Shown here piece by piece: positions 22,362 to 31,216 of a DNA stretch of 64,000 bases. A program made the translations under genes and the position numbers. Source of the stretch: Oscarella lobularis. Its lineage: Eukaryota > Porifera > Homoscleromorpha > Homosclerophorida > Oscarellidae. The DNA lies in assembly GCF_947507565.1 (NCBI RefSeq), contig NC_089191.1:186001-250000 (forward strand). The letters run 5' to 3'. Under the pieces are notes generated by a model. It was not told the DNA's origin, did not search any database, and saw nothing but the letters and a program-made list of their open reading frames with translations. Numbering within the stretch: position 1 is the first letter of the stretch; every line of letters begins with the position of its first letter.

Positions 22362-23172
22362 TCAGGTGTGCGACTGGGGATATTCTTCAATTATTATGCG
22401 AGAAACAGAATTCCATCCAGAGTAACGATCAGATACTCCATAGCTCTGACAGTTTCCTACACGAACAGCTACCTTTATTAATCCAGATGGAATGTTCTCA
22501 CAGAATCCCTCTATTTCGCGATGTCGAAGAGGATTATCATTGGAGCTGTACAGATACACAACTCCTTCAATTGTCATTGGTCCCGAACATTCCGCTCCAT
22601 TGAAAGTGATGTACCAACGTCCACAGCAACCACCACTAGAACACTGGACTCTCATATTGGCAGCATACGCTACTTTTAGAGCGGTAGAAGAGTGACGTTT
22701 TTTGAAGACGCATTCCTAATGGAAATCAATTCAAAGCACGCAAAATTCACCTTTGAAAATTACCTGTATGAGACCTGTATCTGTGTCATCATCTCTTTTC
22801 CAGACACACTGCTTCCAGTTTATTCCTTGAGGTCCGAGCTCACCTTTTTCTCCTTTGATTCCTATTGGCCCCATTGATCCTCTTTGTCCCAAACTTCCTT
22901 TAGGACCCGTGTCTCCCTTAGCGCCCTTCATTCCGTCATCTCCTTTCAATCCATCTCTTCCTGGCAATCCATTGCGCCCTGGAGACCCAGGAATTCCTGG
23001 TACTCCTGAACAGGCTCCAACAGAACCCTTAGAAAGACAATATTTCTTTTTGGGGATTGAAGAGTCTACTGAACTGAAATACCTGATCTGATTCGGGTTT
23101 ATTACTCTCGACAGCGTGCAGAAATAGAATGAGTGTTACAAACAAGCACTGAAGAGTTGAACTAGCAATCAT
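22362..23172 (-). CDS. CTHRC1-like secreted collagenous protein, unit 4
   Basis: Exons 23083-23172 (signal peptide), 22764-23027 (collagen) and 22362-22715 (globular). The collagen exon is shorter than in its paralogs by about 25 codons; the loss is in frame and keeps Gly-X-Y. The globular exon shows [36 protein letters not shown] and [18 protein letters not shown], ending EEYPQSHT. All copies share the same intron phases. Likely functional and secreted. Confidence 0.92.
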
Positions 23173-23225
23173 TGTGTTGTCTTTCTCACTGAGTCTTTCT
23201 ATCTCTTTTCATCCAAACTTGCCCG

Positions 23226-23260
23226 TTTATATTGAGTAAAAAGACACGGGTATGATGTCA
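23226..23260 (-). promoter_or_regulatory. CTHRC1-like promoter box and TATA, unit 4
   Basis: Minus-strand TGACATCATACCCG (23247-23260) with ATATAAA (23226-23232), upstream of the ATG at 23172. Confidence 0.55.
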
Positions 23261-23389
23261 CTTCCTGTAAATGTATTGAATGGATGACGTCTTTTCCGTC
23301 TTTCTAAAGTCCTGACTACATTAAACCCGCTTTTTCCTGAAAAGGTCGTATTGAACGGAAGCGTGGGACGTTAGAACACAGTCACTCGT

Positions 23390-24005
23390 GTCCCTCCCAA
23401 CACTGTCACGAGGACTACAGTGCACCCACGCATGAATGTCCCGCCTGACCCTCCCCGGACATAGCCGCGAAATTCAAAATGAGTAGGATTTACTATCTTT
23501 TCGCTAATGCGAAGGGATAGTAGATTCATTTATCTAAGATTTGGTCGACGGATTAGTCGATCGCATGCATAGTGGTCGCGTAATCCTTCAAGTTACGGCA
23601 AAAGTAGGTTTTGTCGTTTCCTGGCGAAGTTCTCTCAGCAACTAAGCTACTTCTTTCCTCGAAACGCACCAGTCTAATATTTTATCAGCATTGGTCGAAG
23701 CGATATTTAGTTGGTTTTTTCGTTTTTCTGCAATTAGGGTCTGAACCATCGTTGCTAAGAGCGTTTCTCAGAGCCTACGCTACAAATCGCGATTCGCCGC
23801 CCTCGCGAAACGAAATAAAACATGATTTAATTGGTATTGGTCGAAGCGATTTCGAATCTTTCGCTTCGTTTAGAAGTTATTCGTTGTCATGGGCGTGGCT
23901 AGTGCGCGCGCAAGGTCTCCCCACCCGAAAAGGCAGTAAAACGCTCATTACAATTGACTTTGGTACAGCCTGTTTTTTAGCTAATCCTATACTGTACAAC
24001 GTCAG
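23390..24005. other. Unit 4-specific intergenic segment
   Basis: About 0.6 kb between the unit 4 CTHRC1 promoter and ANKLE1 that has no counterpart in units 1-3. It contains ATTGGTCGAAGCGAT twice (23691 and 23836) and an unconvincing plus-strand ORF (23611-24027) without a recognised domain. It may be an old insertion or sequence lost from the other units. Confidence 0.5.
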
Positions 24006-24084
24006 GACTCTCCCACTCAAATTATGAGGGTCTTCTTTTTGATTCCAATGCTGTTGAATAATAAATGTATTATAAACAGATTCT

Positions 24085-25560
24085 CTAAAAACAAATATCA
24101 CTAACACGAATTTCTACTGGCCGTTCTACTTCAAATATTCTAAACGTTCTCCACAGAAGATAAATACCATAATCGAGCCGCTTCTGTGGAGGCCAGCAAC
24201 AAGCCAACCCATGTAGTTGCCCTCTCTTTACATTTGCCAGACAATGCAACCCTAAACAAAGTCAATAAAAAATATATAGGAGTATATGTATTATTACCTA
24301 TTGCTTCAATCATGCATGCTTCTCGAACAAAAGCTTCCTCAGAGAGTGCAGCTTGAAAAACGTGCAGGGGTATGACGCCTCTGCCGTCCGCCCATACGGA
24401 TTTAATCAGTGTCGTTTTCTCACTCATCTATACATATAATGAAAATTAAACTCAAGGGCTATATCTCTCACAGTGCACCTTTTCTTTTAATGTCTCATAT
24501 AAATGACTGTACGGGCGAGATCTTTTCCCTTTTCCAATATAAAAAATTGCGTCGAGGTAGTCTTGAAATGACATCCCTCCTCTCCCTCGTCTCCCCCATT
24601 TACGCGGATCAATAAGAATGTAATTAAAAAACGTCCGAGTTCCCTTCTCCTCTATTGACTGGGCTAACTCCTCCTCTTCTTTCTCCATATCCAATAATGG
24701 CCTTATCCCAGCCAAATGCTGGCACAAGGCATAAGAGAAACCTATAAATAGATATATAAATTAACAAGCAAACATAGGATATGTATGTGTACGTTTTGGC
24801 TCGTCTTTCTTCCTTTGGCCCCCACTTGCTTCCAATCGAGCCAAATGACGCTTATATAACATCTCAGTATCCGGTCCAATGGGACCAGGCTGAAAATTCA
24901 ATTCAACCAGTCGTCTCCTCAACTCTCCCGGATCAAGAAATAAAATACGACTTGGAATTTCCTCCACTTCCTCCTCCTCCTCCTCCTCGTTGCCAAGGAG
25001 AGTCGACTCATCATCCCCCAGAATAGTTGAATCCAAACACGAATAGTAAATCTGACTCGTCTCCCCTTCCCCTTCCCCCTCCTCCCCAACCAACGTCACC
25101 TCCAAACCCTTTCTCAACCCGTCCAGCCAATCAGCGCAAGTCACGTGACCATTCGCTCTCGCGACGTCACTCGCCGTCATTTCGTCGCCGTCCAGCGCCG
25201 TGGGATCGGCTCCGTTGTTAACGAGCAGATCGACGATCGCCGTCGCTCCCCAAGCGGCGGCGATGTGCAAAGGCGTCGATTCGTCGTCGTCATGGCGACT
25301 CGAAACATTTCCAGCGCCGTAGGCGAGAAAGAGTTCGACGATTTCGACGTTTTGCGACGCGACGGCGAAGTGAAAGAGAGGCGTGCCGTCTTCGAGACGA
25401 CTCGCGATGGCGACGCTAGTGTGCGTCGCTCGGAGAAGACGCGACGCCGTTCTGAACGTGAGATGTTGCTAATTAGCACGCTCCTTTTTTTGTGTAGTGC
25501 TTGTCTTACTTCGTATCGTTCGATCGAATGGCTTCGATCATCTCCTCTAGATTGTTCATA
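24085..25560 (-). CDS. ANKLE1: ANKLE1-like LEM-domain GIY-YIG endonuclease
   Basis: Start ATG 25560 (MNNLEEMIEAIRSNDTK), then an intron and a large exon with ankyrin repeats (DGTPLFHFAVASQNVEIVEL; STPLHIAAAWGATAIVDLLV). A LEM motif follows (LDPGELRRRLVELNFQPGPI, with an LYKRHLARLE end). Next comes the GIY-YIG nuclease: FFNYILIDPRK, then [20 protein letters not shown] and YSHLYETLKEK. The last exons give HVFQAALSEEAFVREACMIE and a C-terminus GLHCLANVKRGQLHGLA, stopping at 24085. This order matches ANKLE1, which cleaves branched DNA and chromatin bridges. The exact intron edges near 24440 and 24750 are approximate. Its 3' end has been copied into the three neighbouring units. Confidence 0.88.
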
Positions 25561-25760
25561 TTCGAACGTTGCGATCGTATCCGGGGTTTGGTTCACGTGA
25601 TTGATCGATGTATGGATTCTTGCAATTCTTTCTTCGCAGAGTCGTATAGGCGAGGCTAGCCTGGACATTACTTGCTACACCGCAGTAAAACAAGACAAAG
25701 AAAGAGAAAAAAAACTATCCCTCAAGCAGCGAACGCACGACCAAAGCAGCAAAGTCATTT

Positions 25761-26582
25761 TCAATCCTTCTTTGGCGGACAACCCATTACAGGGGCAAGC
25801 TGGTACTTCACTCCTGCAATACATAATTAATTAACATTAGTATGGTGCGCCCAATTATATTAGGAGGTTTCTCACCTAAGCCTTTGACGTAGCCAACAAT
25901 GTTCTTGTAGTTTTGTCCGTAGTCGCAGTAGGCTCCGTAGATTTGAGAAATCGAGAACGCCTAATAAGATCGACCAGGAGCTCAGCGCCAAAATGATTCT
26001 ATTCTAGTATTGTCATACCCTGACAGTGCTCGTTTCCATGCTGTTTTCGTATATAACGAAGTACTGGGTGTCGTTGTAATGCTCCACTTTAGTCATATGA
26101 ATAGACTGCGGCAAATGTAACCTGATTGGTATAGTTACAGTGGTGGACTATAGACAGCTAACCTCCATGGTGTATTTTGCTGCTATTTTGTCACTGGTCA
26201 TGTCATAGGATCCAACAAACGTATACCTTTTGTCCGCACCACCTAGAAGAATTTTGACCTTCTTTTTTGCGTAGGAGTGCTAGCTATTGAGATGTACCTT
26301 CTTTAAAAGAAGCCACCATGGCTTCGTATACCTTTGCAGGAGGCAAGGCTAAATGATAGAAATTAGGCAAAATGTTCTGAGTAGTCATTGGACTTACGTA
26401 TAGTCACGTTAAGAATGCAGCAGGCGTTTCCTGTAGAAGAGAAGATGATATGGTAGTAGAATTGTCTGCATCATGATCGTACCGCATGTTCCGCAATCAA
26501 CGTTGTCGCAATCGGGAGGAACGCAAGCCTTTGCGGCAAGAAAGTAGGCAACGATGCAGAGAACTCTGACCAGTCGAGCCAT
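25761..26582 (-). CDS. Small secreted protein with DUF1499-like C-terminal motif
   Basis: Seven short exons on the minus strand give about 165 residues. The start at ATG 26582 gives a signal peptide (MARLVRVLCIVAYFLAAKA); an in-frame ATG at 26603 adds seven residues. A cysteine cluster follows (CVPPDCDNVDCGTCGNACC). The middle reads VYEAMVASFKEGGADKRYTF and VEHYNDTQYFVIYENS. The end has VRAFSISQIYGAYCDYGQNY KNIVGYVKGLG and a final MGCPPKKD. I do not recognise a named family. The VRAFSIS...GDxGQN-like pattern loosely resembles DUF1499 (RSASRxGxxDxGxN), which is a guess. No transmembrane segment is seen besides the signal peptide. Confidence 0.72.
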
Positions 26583-26802
26583 ACGGACCTTGAGACGAAT
26601 CACGAGTTGTTATTAGTCACGTGTGCGGAGTTGCCGCCCCCTCCCCCGCATTAATTAGGACAGTACAAAAGGCACAGTTCTGTATAGAAAATGTAGTGTT
26701 GTTCTACAATACTGACATCCTACCACCAAATAAAATTAATAAGTACCAGTACTATCACGTTGTTATTAATTAGTTAAAATAGCACCTTCTATTGTTGTCC
26801 GT

Positions 26803-27855
26803 ATGCAAGCCTCTTCGTTGGATTTCTGGGCCCAAAAGTGGGCCAACGGTCTCGATACATGGACGAAACCGACAGTGAACACGTTAGTGTTGTAGAGTGG
26901 TTTTTCTAATATCATAGAATTGGCTTTTTAGGCTTCTTGTCGGCCACGCCAATCGACTGCCTTCGAACGAAGATGGTCCTAAGCGAATTCTCATGCCTCT
27001 TTGCGGTCGTTCTCCGGACATTATCTGGTAGAGCTATGGAGTCAACATTCTTAGATAGATAATTAGAGCGTTTTAGGCTTTTGGACCAAGGCTATATTGT
27101 AGTAGGCGTCGAGTTTGTTGCTGATGCTATTTTGCAATTTTTCGCGGAGACAAAGATGAACTATACTTTAACAGATGTACCTGAAATTCCAGGAGCAAAT
27201 CTGTATAAGGTCAGTAAAGAGATTTGTCTTGAAAGCTGTTGAATATAACGTTGTAGGCATTGGAGGAACGTCTTCTAATATATCAATGCAATTTTCTCGA
27301 TTTGAAGGCGTAAGGGCATTGCAGTATCTGTACCTCTTTCATAGTTGTCTTCAGGGATGTGATTGGTCTTTTTGATGGCGTTTACGATAAGGCAGCATTG
27401 GTTGCAATTACTCCTTCTGATCACCTGAAGTAATTTCTCTAAAGAACTAAAACGTTCGTTGTTTTTTGCAATGATAATAGATACATTGACGTTATGAGAA
27501 GCGTGCTCAAACCAACAGGAACATGGTTACTGCTCACAGTAGACCTTGGAGTTGAAGGAGATCAGTATAGAGGTACACAAAGACAATGATAGCAGAGAAT
27601 AACCTAATAAAAAATTTTAGGACCTCCGTTTTCAGTTCCTTTTCAAGCAGTTGCCAAATTGATTTGTATGTGCACCATATGTATATAAGGACACTTGAAC
27701 ACGCATTCTAATTTGCAGCGTCTTTTTTCTCCTGCGTGGAAGTGCACTCCTGCGTGGATGCAGACGAAGCTGAAGTTCTAAAAGCTGAAAAAAATTATAC
27801 TTTTGAATTGACAGTTAGACGCTCTGTTATTGTCATCAGGCCATTGAGCAAGTAA
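26803..27855 (+). CDS. TPMT-type S-adenosylmethionine methyltransferase, copy A
   Basis: About eight short exons. N-terminus MQASSLDFWAQKWANGLDTW, the TPMT-type entry helix. The SAM-binding region reads RILMPLCGRSPDIIW then GYIVVGVEF. Further blocks are VIGLFDGVYDKAALVAITP and PTGTWLLLTVDLGVEGDQYR. The C-terminus ends SVIVIRPLSK. Family landmarks are FPLCGKAVEMKW, VGVE and FDxxWDRGAL. Predicted soluble thiopurine S-methyltransferase-like enzyme; natural substrates in invertebrates are unknown. It is the first of four tandem genes on this strand. Part of it (from about 27440) was copied to 29275-29685. Confidence 0.88.
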
Positions 27856-27964
27856 TATCAAATGCTGTCCTATTGCAACGGTGCCATCAGAAAACATCTG
27901 ATTAATAAAGAATAGCTTAGGTTTCCTCAGGCTTCTGCGCAGACTCGGACAAATAGAACGCGGT

Positions 27965-28430
27965 ATGCAGGCCTCTCCGTTGGATTTCTTTGCCAAAGCA
28001 TGGGCCGACGATCGCGACACGTGGACGAGTTCAACAGTGAACCCGTCAGGCGACGTCTCACCTCGAATCACGCGTTCGTAACGCCGTTTTTTACAGGCTC
28101 CTAATCAAACACGCCGATCTATTGCCTCCGAACGAGGACAAGGACAATCCAAAGCGAATTTTCGTGCCCCTTTGCGGCCGAACTCTCGATATGATCTGGT
28201 AAGTGCAATACTTCGCGCGGCGGAACGCTCCGATACGACCGTCTGAATTTTTAGGCTCGTAGACAAAGGCTACGTAGTCGTCGGCGTCGAATTGTTTCGT
28301 AAGGCCATTCTGAAGTTTTTCGAAAAGCAAAAGCTGGAATTCGAGGTAACTGAAGTGCCCGAAATTCCATCAGCGAAATTATATACGGTAGGCAAAGTGA
28401 ATACAGTGTTTCCAGTCCAAACTTATTAGG

Positions 28431-28461
<31 letters not shown>

Positions 28462-29088
28462 GGCTCGAGATGGACGTCTTTTGATATATGAGTGCAATTT
28501 CTTTGATTTACGCAGGTAGAGGTTGTCTCTATCTTATTATTCTCTTCTTATCGCGTTTTGTTTTGTTTTTTGAGGGATGTAGTTGGTCTGTTTGATGGGG
28601 TTTATGATAGGGGTTCGTGGGGATCGATCGATCCTCCCGACCGGCCAAAGTAATTTCCGCAACAACGTCATTCTTTCAATTAATTAATATCTAATTAAGA
28701 TATGTTGAAACGGTGAAAAATTCGCTTAGATCCACAGGCACGTGGCTACTTCTCACATTTGATATTGTAGCGGAAGGGGGCGAATATAAAGGCATAGAAA
28801 AGACAAATCATTAATTAATTATTGTTTAATTAGAAAAATCTCTTCTACTTAGGACCACCGTTTTCACTTCCTTTTTCAACGGTTGCCAAATCAATACGTA
28901 TGCGTTTTTGAACGCTTGTTTTTTTAGTGTATTCTTCTGTTTTCTTTGCAGCGTCAGATCTCTCCTGCACCGAAGTGTCGTCGTACCTGCGTCCAGAGAC
29001 GGCCAGTTCTTTAAAATTGATGAAGAAGTACACGTTTGATTTGACTGTTGTACTTCTCGTAATTGTGATCAGGTCAGCGAGCAATTAG
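27965..29088 (+). CDS. TPMT-type methyltransferase, copy B
   Basis: Starts MQASPLDFFAKAWADDRDTW only about 110 bases after copy A ends. The core has RIFVPLCGRTLDMIW, LVDKGYVVVGVE, VVGLFDGVYDRGSWGSIDPP and STGTWLLLTFDI, ending VLLVIVIRSASN. Eight or so exons with short introns. One intron holds a (CTAT)8 microsatellite at about 28431-28462 that is contracted in the sister copy C. Phe replaces the Trp of copies A and C in the N-terminal DFWAK motif. Copies B and C are the result of a tandem duplication with an offset of about 1.83 kb. Confidence 0.88.
28431..28462 (+). repeat. CTAT microsatellite in a TPMT-B intron
   Basis: Eight tandem CTAT units. The orthologous place in copy C (about 30261) has only two degenerate units. 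Confidence 0.95.
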
Positions 29089-29164
29089 TGACGTCGACTC
29101 GCGTGACCAGACAATATTCTTTTGTTTATCACACGTAGTACTGTACACAATAGACTAGTATGTA

Positions 29165-29265
29165 TACAGTAAAATCTCTCAATAGCGGACACTTTGGGAC
29201 CACGTTTTTTGTCCGTTAGAGAAAGGTTGTCCGCTCTTAGGGTGTTTGCTAGTGTAAAACGATCA
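29165..29265 (+). mobile_element. Possible end of a pogo/Tigger-like DNA transposon or MITE
   Basis: TACAGTAAAATCTCTC begins a stretch with an AGCGGACACTTTGGGACC run and a later partial inverse (TTGTCCGCTCTTAG). This resembles the ends of pogo/Tigger elements inserted at TA. Only one end is seen, just left of the duplicated TPMT-A fragment. Family assignment is from memory and weak. Confidence 0.3.
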
Positions 29266-29274
29266 ATCCGTTAA

Positions 29275-29685
29275 TTGCTCTAAAGAACTAAAACGGTCAT
29301 TGTTTTTTTGCAATGATAATAGATACATTGACGTTATGAGAAGCGTGCTCAAACCAACAGGAACATGGTTACTGCTCACAGTAGACCTTGGAGTTGAAGG
29401 AGATCAGTATAGAGGTACACGAAAACAATGATAGCAGAGAATAATTAAGCGCATTAAATTTTTAGGACCTCCGTTTTCACTTCCTTTTCAAGCAGTTGCC
29501 AAATTGATTTGTATGTGTACCATATATATATAAGGACACTTGAACACGCATTCTAATTTGCAGCGTCTTTTTTCTCCTGCGTGGAAGTGCACTCCTGCGT
29601 GGATGCAGACGAAGCTGAAAAAAATTATACTTTTGACTTGACAGTTAGACGCTCTGTTATTGTCATCAGGCCATTGAGCAAGTAA
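29275..29685 (+). pseudogene. TPMT-A 3' fragment (last three exons)
   Basis: Copy of TPMT-A from just before exon 6 (YIDVMRSVLKPTGTWLLLTV) through the stop. It lacks the N-terminal half and the SAM-binding PLCG motif. Compared with copy A it lacks a few codons near EVLKAE. It lies directly upstream of copy C exactly as TPMT-A's own 3' end lies upstream of copy B, so one event copied [A 3' half + B]. Confidence 0.88.
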
Positions 29686-29794
29686 TATCAAATGCTGTCC
29701 TATTGCAACGGTGCCATCAGAAAACATCTGATTAATAAAGAATAGCTTAGGTTTCCTCAGGCTTCTGCGCAGACTCGGACAAATAGAACGCGGT

Positions 29795-30895
29795 ATGCAG
29801 GCCTCTCCGTTGGATTTCTGGGCCAAAGCATGGGCCGACGATCGCGACACGTGGACGAGTTCAACAGTGAACCCGTCAGGCGACGTCTCACCTCGAATCA
29901 CGCGTTCGCAACGGCGTTTTTTACAGGTTCCTAATCAAACACGCCGATCTATTGCCTCCGAACGAAGACAAGGACAATCCAAAGCGAATTCTCGTGCCCC
30001 TTTGCGGCCGAAGTCCCGATATGATCTGGTAAGTGCAAGACTTGGCGCGGAGGAACGCTCCAATACGATCGTCTGAATTTTTAGGCTCGTAGACAAAGGC
30101 TACGTAGTCGTCGGCGTCGAATTGTTTCCTAAGGGCATTCTGAAGTTTTTCGAAGAGCAAAAGCTGGAATTCGAGGTAACTGAAGTGCCCGAAATTCCAT
30201 CAGCGAAATTATATACGGTAGGCAAAGTGAATACAGTGTTTCCAGTCCAAACTTATTAGGCTATCTATATAGGCTCGAGATGGACGTCTTTTGATATATG
30301 AGTGCAATTTCTTTGATTTACGCAGGTAGAAGTTGTCTCTATCTTATTATTCTCTTCTTATCGCGTTTTTTTTGTTTTTTTTGGAGGGATGTAGTTGGTC
30401 TGTTTGATGGGGTTTATGATAGGGGTTCGTGGGTAGCGATCGATCCTCCTGACCGCCCAAAGTAATTTCCGCAACAACGTCATTCTTTCAATTAATTAAT
30501 ATCTAATTAAGATATGTTGAAACGGTGAAAAACTTGCTTAGACCCACAGGCACGTGGCTACTTCTCGCAATAGATATCGTAGCGGAAGGAGGCGAATATA
30601 AAGGCATAGAAAATCATAAATTAATTATTGTTTAATTAGAAATCTCTTCTACTTAGGACCACCGTTTTCACTTCCTTTTTCAACTGTTTCCAAATCAATA
30701 CGTATGCGTTTTTGAACGCGTGTTTTTTGAGTGCATTCTTCTGTTTTCTTTGCAGCGTCGGATTTCTCCTGCACCGAGGTGTCGTCGTACCTGCGTCCAG
30801 AGATGGCCAGTTCTTTAAAATCGCTGAAGAAGTACACGTTTGATTTGACTGTTGTACTTCCCGTAATTGTGATCAGGTCAGCGAGCAATCAGTGA
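29795..30895 (+). CDS. TPMT-type methyltransferase, copy C
   Basis: Close sister of copy B. N-terminus MQASPLDFWAKAWADDRDTW; core RILVPLCGRSPDMIW, LVDKGYVVVGVE, LFPKGILKFFEEQKLEFEVT, VVGLFDGVYDRGSW and PTGTWLLLAIDI. The stop is one codon later than in copy B (RSASNQ). The open frame and splice signals are intact. Differences from B are scattered substitutions and small intron indels. Same predicted SAM-dependent methyltransferase activity as copy A. Confidence 0.88.
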
Positions 30896-31216
30896 CGTGG
30901 AGTGTATAGAGTCACGTGAGAAGACAATATTCTTTTGTGAATTGTTTATCACACGTAGTACACAATAGACTAGTACGTATATATACCCTTCTACTCCAGT
31001 ACACTACCGCGAGGTAAGATAAACATGCTACATTTTCCTAGGATGATCCCGCCTTCAGTTTTTCTTTTCATCGTTTAGAGCTCGAGTCCCCGCCTCTCTC
31101 GCGTCACGAGAGGTCACTCACAACCTCAGCACGTGTTCATTCACACGTCCCCGGAGAAGAACTCGCGCGCACCGAATCCCAGTCACTCGCTCCGTCACCT
31201 CGCCTGTGTGCAGAAT

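Larger units (their letters stand above)
12520..24085. repeat. Tandem segmental array: NXPE - CTHRC1-like - ANKLE1 3' end, about four units
   Basis: Four head-to-tail units, in + coordinates roughly 12.52-15.76, 15.76-17.81, 17.81-20.92 and 20.92-24.08 kb. All units carry CTHRC1-like on the minus strand. Units 1-3 end in a copy of the last exons and 3' flank of ANKLE1; unit 4 abuts the intact ANKLE1. The NXPE end of units 2-4 starts abruptly with the same junction sequence just after the GDS motif, so the duplicated segment ran from within NXPE to within ANKLE1. Unit 2 has lost most of NXPE. An assembly effect such as uncollapsed haplotypes is possible, but the differing decay argues for real paralogs. 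Confidence 0.85.

Noticed and set aside
23611-24027. 138-codon plus-strand ORF with an Hsp70-like TIDFGTACF string
   Set aside because: Only a few residues match, no other Hsp70 motif, and the ORF overlaps the ANKLE1 3' end.
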